Shown piece after piece: positions 60,870-64,000 of a stretch of 64,000 bases of DNA. Below the pieces are notes generated by a model, which was given only the letters and a program-made list of their open reading frames with translations, was not told the DNA's origin and searched no databases. Position numbers and translations under genes: made by a program. The stretch's first letter is position 1. The number at the start of each line of letters is the position of its first letter. The DNA comes from Sulfurisoma sediminicola (lineage in GTDB: Bacteria > Pseudomonadota > Gammaproteobacteria > Burkholderiales > Rhodocyclaceae). The DNA is taken from positions 372,001 to 436,000 of the forward strand of contig NZ_BHVV01000008.1 of NCBI RefSeq assembly GCF_003865015.1. The letters run 5' to 3'.

Positions 60870-60877
60870 TCAATGAG
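60852..60877 (-). terminator. Hairpin embedding the FNR-type box
   Basis: CTCATTGAT (60852-60860) and ATCAATGAG (60869-60877) form a perfect 9-base stem, and AGCGCT lies on either side. It stands 15 bases after the monoheme cytochrome stop. There is no U-run, so it may be an attenuator or RNA stabiliser rather than a true terminator. Confidence 0.5.
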
Positions 60878-60891
60878 ACAGCGCTGCTCGA

Positions 60892-61206
60892 TCAGGGTTT
60901 CAGCTTGGAGAGGTAGTCGGCCAGCGCCTTGATTTCCTCGTCGCTGACGAGCCCCATGACCCCTTTCATCGCAGCGGTCTGGCCGTTGTTGCGCGCGCCG
61001 CTCTTGATGTCCTTCATCTGGGCCTCCGCATAGGCTGCACTCTGGCCGGCGAGTTTGGGATAGGGCATGCCCTTGAGGGGGGTCTTGGCATCCTTGCCGT
61101 GGCAGGACCAGCAGGTCTTTTCCTGAAAAAGCTTAGCGCCGTCAAGGGCGAAAGCCGAAGCGGAGAACATCATCGCTGTGGCAGCGAGAGTCAGGGTCAG
61201 TTTCAT
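60892..61206 (-). CDS. Monoheme periplasmic cytochrome c (clade II nos cluster)
   Basis: The 104-residue protein has a signal peptide (~1-20), heme c site CWSCH (Cys32, Cys35, His36) and a likely Met ligand in AAMKGVMGLV. It resembles cytochrome c-553/c5-like carriers found next to clade II nosZ, where they feed electrons to NosZ. It lies downstream of the nosZ terminator, so its expression may depend on partial read-through or on a weak FNR-like site at 61269-61282. Confidence 0.9.
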   Translation of the reverse strand: MKLTLTLAATAMMFSASAFALDGAKLFQEKTCWSCHGKDAKTPLKGMPYPKLAGQSAAYAEAQMKDIKSGARNNGQTAAMKGVMGLVSDEEIKALADYLSKLKP

Positions 61207-61223
61207 GGGTATTCCTTTCGTAG

Positions 61224-61258
61224 AAGAAAAACGGGGGGCAGATTACTCCGCCCCCCGT
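61224..61258 (-). terminator. Rho-independent terminator of nosZ
   Basis: A 9-base GC stem (ACGGGGGGC 61231-61239 with GCCCCCCGT 61250-61258) is followed, in the nosZ direction, by TTTTCTTC. It is positioned 26 bases after the nosZ stop. Confidence 0.85.
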
Positions 61259-61283
61259 TCGTGACACATTGCGCTAGATCAAC

Positions 61284-63578
61284 TTACTTGACCTTCTTGG
61301 CACCATTCTGCTCAAGGTAGGTCTTGGCGCGCAACCCGAGGTCGGCGGTCTTGACCTGGTATTGCCAGATCTGCTCGGCCCAGAGGTTGGCATTCTCCCA
61401 ATCCTTCTTGGCGGCGAACGCCTCATGCTTCTCTTTCAGGCCCTTGGTCTTGCCCAACTGGTCAAAGGCGTCTTCGACCATGGCCACGACATCCGGGAAG
61501 TCCTTGTAGTTGACACTGGTGATGTAGGCCACGACGGAGTCGATGATCACCTGGGTGTCGGCCACTTTCTTCACGGTCGCCTTGTAGTCGGCTTCGGTGT
61601 AGGAACCCTTGGCCAGCGTCGTCGTCTTGCTCGGCTTCCAGCCCTTCGGCTTCACCAGGAGGTAGCCCTGCATCTCGAGGTGGAGAGCGGAGCAGAACTC
61701 GGTGCAGTAGTAGGGATAGACGCCTTCCTTGTCGGCCTTGAACTTCAGCTGGACGGTCTTGCCCGGCTCGACCGAGGCATGCACGTTGTAGGTCGAGACG
61801 GTGAAGCCGTGGGTCTCGTCCTGCGCGCGCTCAAGGTTGGTCAGGTTGATGGTGATCTCGTCGCCCACTTCGGCCTCGATGGTCTCAGGCGTGATGTGCG
61901 AGCGGATCAGGCTGCCGAAGACCTCGACCTTGTTGCCCTTCTTGACGGTCCTCTCCTCGCCGGCAACCACGCGGCCCGGATGCGGCTTGTCGGTGCGGCT
62001 GTTGGTGCCGACCTTGTAGCGCACGCCCGGCTTCAGCTTGTCGGCCGAGATGGCGACGACGTAGTGCGGCTCGCCCAGCGGCAGCGGCATGTCGTAGAGG
62101 AGCTGCATCTTGTCGTTGCTGATGTCGATCAGCTGGTGGTTCTGCGGATGCAGCGGACCCACCGGATTGAAACGATCGATCGACAGCTTGTTCAGCGCGA
62201 CCAGATAACGGCCTTTCGGATCGACGGAATCGCCTTCCATGGTCATCAGGTGACCGATGTTGTAATGGACGGAGATCTTGTCGAGCACCTTGCCTTCGCA
62301 GTAGTTCCACTTCGCGACCTGGCTGTCGACATACAGGGAGGTATATGCGATGCAAGGCTTGGAGTCGTACTGCGTGTGCAGGGGGCCGAGGCCGAGTTGC
62401 ACCTGGGTGTGCAACGTGTCCTTCATGCTCAGCACCGGGATGCCGTACGGATCCTTGGACTCGAACTTGCCGGCCTTGATGGCGGCCATGATCTTCTCGA
62501 AGGAATACACGGACACGTGGGTGTCGAGCTTGCCGGCGACGACCAGCATCTTGCCGTCCGGCGTGACATCGACGCCGTGCGGCGACTTGGGCTCGGGAAT
62601 CAGGAAGAGGATGCCTTCCTTGATGGCCGTTTCCATCATCAGCACGTCGTGGCCGTTGATCTTCTTGGCCTTGCCGGCCTTGACCAGTTCGGCGGCCTTC
62701 TTCCAGTTGATCACGTGCAGGTAGTCGGTGTCCTTGGCGGAGCAGCCGGCTTCGTACGGCGGACGACCCTTCTCGATGCCGCCGACGTAACGCTCGGAGC
62801 AGAAGGAGTTGGTGAACGACCAGCCGTCGGACGGGCCCTTGCCGGCGTCGGAAAGGTCCTGCGAATAGGGCGGCAGTTCGAGCGAGAAGGACTCTTTCTC
62901 GACGATGCGGCCTTCCTTGCGGTCGAACTTCCAGTAGGTGACGCCGCCGCGATACTTCTCGTTGAACTCTTCGAGCGGGAAGAACTTCTTGTTCTCCAGC
63001 GGCGAAGCGTACTGCGCGGCCTCGATCACGTACTCGGTATTCGGGGTGACGAAGGCGCCGCCGTGCTCGGACTTGAAGATCGGGTTGACCACGATCTGCT
63101 TGGTCTCGAAGTCGCGCAGGTCGAGCACCGCCAGGCGCGGGTTGGCCTTGTCGTTGATGAACAGATACTGGCCGTCGTACTTGCCCTGGGTCTCGGAGAT
63201 CGCCGGGTGGTGGGTGTCGCCCCAGGTGATATCCTTGCCGTCGATGCGGCCCTGTTTCAGCACGGCCTTCGACTCTTCGTCGAAGCCGTAGCCCTGCCAG
63301 GGCTCGGGCGTGAACACGCCGATGTACTTGAGGATGCGCATCGAGGGGATGCCGTAGACGATGATCTGGCCCGACTGACCGCCGGAGCTGAAGGCGATGA
63401 AGTCATCGCGCTTGCCGGTGGGGACGTAGGTCTTGGAAGCGGCCAGCAGATCCTGTTGGCTCAAATTGCGACGCTTCATCACGTCCTGCAGGGACTCTGC
63501 CGACCACGATGCGGCCGCCGCGAGCCCGAGACCCGCCGCCAGCAGCAGCGAGGTGGACCGCACTGCAAATTTCTTCAT
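61284..63578 (-). CDS. nosZ: Nitrous oxide reductase, clade II (Sec-exported)
   Basis: The 764-residue enzyme reduces N2O to N2 in the periplasm. The signal peptide MKKFAVRSTSLLLAAGLGLA has no twin-arginine motif, which with the neighbouring nosB and nosG/H marks clade II. CuZ histidines are visible in DTHHPA, HGGAF, SPHGVD, HTQYD, HYNIGH and EPHY. The CuA site is CTEFCSALHLEM (Cys625, Cys629, His633, Met636). Some 120 residues follow CuA, a helical extension lacking any CxxCH. The ATG at 63578 is preceded by GGGAGAAA. It is transcribed from an FNR-type promoter at 63680-63721. Confidence 0.96.
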   Translation of the reverse strand: MKKFAVRSTSLLLAAGLGLAAAASWSAESLQDVMKRRNLSQQDLLAASKTYVPTGKRDDFIAFSSGGQSGQIIVYGIPSMRILKYIGVFTPEPWQGYGFDEESKAVLKQGRIDGKDITWGDTHHPAISETQGKYDGQYLFINDKANPRLAVLDLRDFETKQIVVNPIFKSEHGGAFVTPNTEYVIEAAQYASPLENKKFFPLEEFNEKYRGGVTYWKFDRKEGRIVEKESFSLELPPYSQDLSDAGKGPSDGWSFTNSFCSERYVGGIEKGRPPYEAGCSAKDTDYLHVINWKKAAELVKAGKAKKINGHDVLMMETAIKEGILFLIPEPKSPHGVDVTPDGKMLVVAGKLDTHVSVYSFEKIMAAIKAGKFESKDPYGIPVLSMKDTLHTQVQLGLGPLHTQYDSKPCIAYTSLYVDSQVAKWNYCEGKVLDKISVHYNIGHLMTMEGDSVDPKGRYLVALNKLSIDRFNPVGPLHPQNHQLIDISNDKMQLLYDMPLPLGEPHYVVAISADKLKPGVRYKVGTNSRTDKPHPGRVVAGEERTVKKGNKVEVFGSLIRSHITPETIEAEVGDEITINLTNLERAQDETHGFTVSTYNVHASVEPGKTVQLKFKADKEGVYPYYCTEFCSALHLEMQGYLLVKPKGWKPSKTTTLAKGSYTEADYKATVKKVADTQVIIDSVVAYITSVNYKDFPDVVAMVEDAFDQLGKTKGLKEKHEAFAAKKDWENANLWAEQIWQYQVKTADLGLRAKTYLEQNGAKKVK

Positions 63579-63679
63579 AATTTTCTCCCGTTTATAAACA
63601 ATGACTTGCGTCACCCGATGCAGCCACTTCAAACTGCAATCGCCATGCGGCAAAATGCCACTGCGGCAATATGACGCGG

Positions 63680-63721
63680 ACTTTATGACCTTTGGTGCGG
63701 GAACGGTTTGACTTGGGTCAA
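63680..63721 (-). promoter_or_regulatory. FNR/Dnr-type box and -10 element of nosZ
   Basis: TTGAC-TTGG-GTCAA (63708-63721) is a perfect FNR/Dnr palindrome. TAAAGT on the - strand (63685-63680) is the -10, 29.5 bases from the box centre, giving a start near 63673 and a ~95-base leader. The box is also 46 bases from the divergent ATG at 63761 and may serve both directions. Confidence 0.85.
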
Positions 63722-63760
63722 GTCCCTTGCTGCTTCCCTGCACAAGAATCGCGCCTTCCC

Positions 63761-64000
63761 ATGACCCCGAATAAGAAGATCCTGATGGACCTTGCCGCGA
63801 TTCTCGGCATCGTCCTGATCGCGGTGATCGGCTACAAGCTGTCGCCGTTGCTCATGCCCAAGGCCGACGTGAGTGCCGTCTCAGAAGCGGGCTGCGACCT
63901 GCACAAGCGTGCCTGCGCGGCGACGATGACCGGCGGCGGCCGCATCGAGCTGTCGATCGCGCCACGACCGATCCCGATGGTCATGCCGCTGCAGGTCGAG
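63761..64000 (+). CDS. Membrane-anchored protein of unknown function, divergent from nosZ (3' end cut by window)
   Basis: The first 80 residues are visible. There is a short cytoplasmic start, one membrane helix (~9-28, LAAILGIVLIAVIGYKLSPLL) and then a periplasmic part with two cysteines spaced by six residues (AGCDLHKRACAAT). A beta-rich stretch follows (GGRIELSIAPRPIPMVMPLQVE). I recognise no family. The position beside nosZ and the shared FNR-type box suggest a role in N2O respiration, perhaps copper or thiol handling. The frame is open to the end of the window. Confidence 0.7.
   Translation, partial: MTPNKKILMDLAAILGIVLIAVIGYKLSPLLMPKADVSAVSEAGCDLHKRACAATMTGGGRIELSIAPRPIPMVMPLQVE

Overview
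The window is GC-rich and densely coded. It looks like the chromosome of a denitrifying betaproteobacterium, most likely Rhodocyclales (Dechloromonas, Azonexus, Thauera or Sulfuritalea-like). That placement is an inference. It rests on a clade II (Sec-exported) nitrous oxide reductase cluster, a c-type nitric oxide reductase cluster, heme d1 genes, a PF10136-type membrane 'recombinase', a VanX-like dipeptidase and a linked Aas/LplT pair. No 16S rRNA or housekeeping marker is present to fix the genus.

Layout. 1-9 kb: a cut-off HD-GYP protein, a DinG/YoaA helicase whose 5' end abuts a REP-associated (RAYT) transposase unit, a TPR protein, a secretin-like protein, metY, an HD protein, an inositol-phosphatase-family enzyme, a small lipoprotein and tRNA-Arg. 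9-19 kb: a two-component pair, tRNA-Thr, the PF10136 protein, tRNA-fMet, a VanX-like peptidase, a SpoIIE-type phosphatase receptor, a SulP transporter and an ArsR regulator. 19-27 kb: a phospholipid-recycling set (Aas, amidohydrolase, LplT-like) and a DUF2339 protein. About 27.1-28.9 kb: a clearly AT-richer island that reads as two integron gene cassettes with recognisable attC sites and no integrase in view. 29-41 kb: an alpha-2-macroglobulin/PBP1C envelope pair, and an AsmA-like membrane protein carrying a very long E/K/R/A helix.

41-64 kb is a denitrification supercluster. On the + strand lie norC-norB, a DUF1684 gene, norE, norF, norQ, a small membrane protein, a polyferredoxin and norD. 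Converging on it from the - strand is one long run: nosZ, two cytochromes c, nosB, nosD, nosG, nosH, nosF, nosL, nosY, a TlpA-like thioredoxin, a UbiA/MenA-like prenyltransferase, nirJ and nirN. Palindromic FNR/Dnr boxes with identical spacing to a -10 element precede norC, nosZ and the diheme cytochrome gene. NO reduction and N2O reduction therefore appear to be switched on together at low oxygen (possibly with NO).

How the parts work together (partly inference): NorCB reduces NO to N2O in the membrane, with NorD/NorQ/NorE/NorF as assembly or stability factors. NosZ reduces N2O to N2 in the periplasm. NosG/NosH and the small cytochromes are the likely quinol-to-NosZ electron path. NosDFY and NosL supply the copper site. 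NirJ and NirN make heme d1 for a cd1 nitrite reductase that must be encoded elsewhere, as no nirS is in view. The prenyltransferase and the thioredoxin sit inside the operon and may supply quinone and cysteine or copper redox chemistry.
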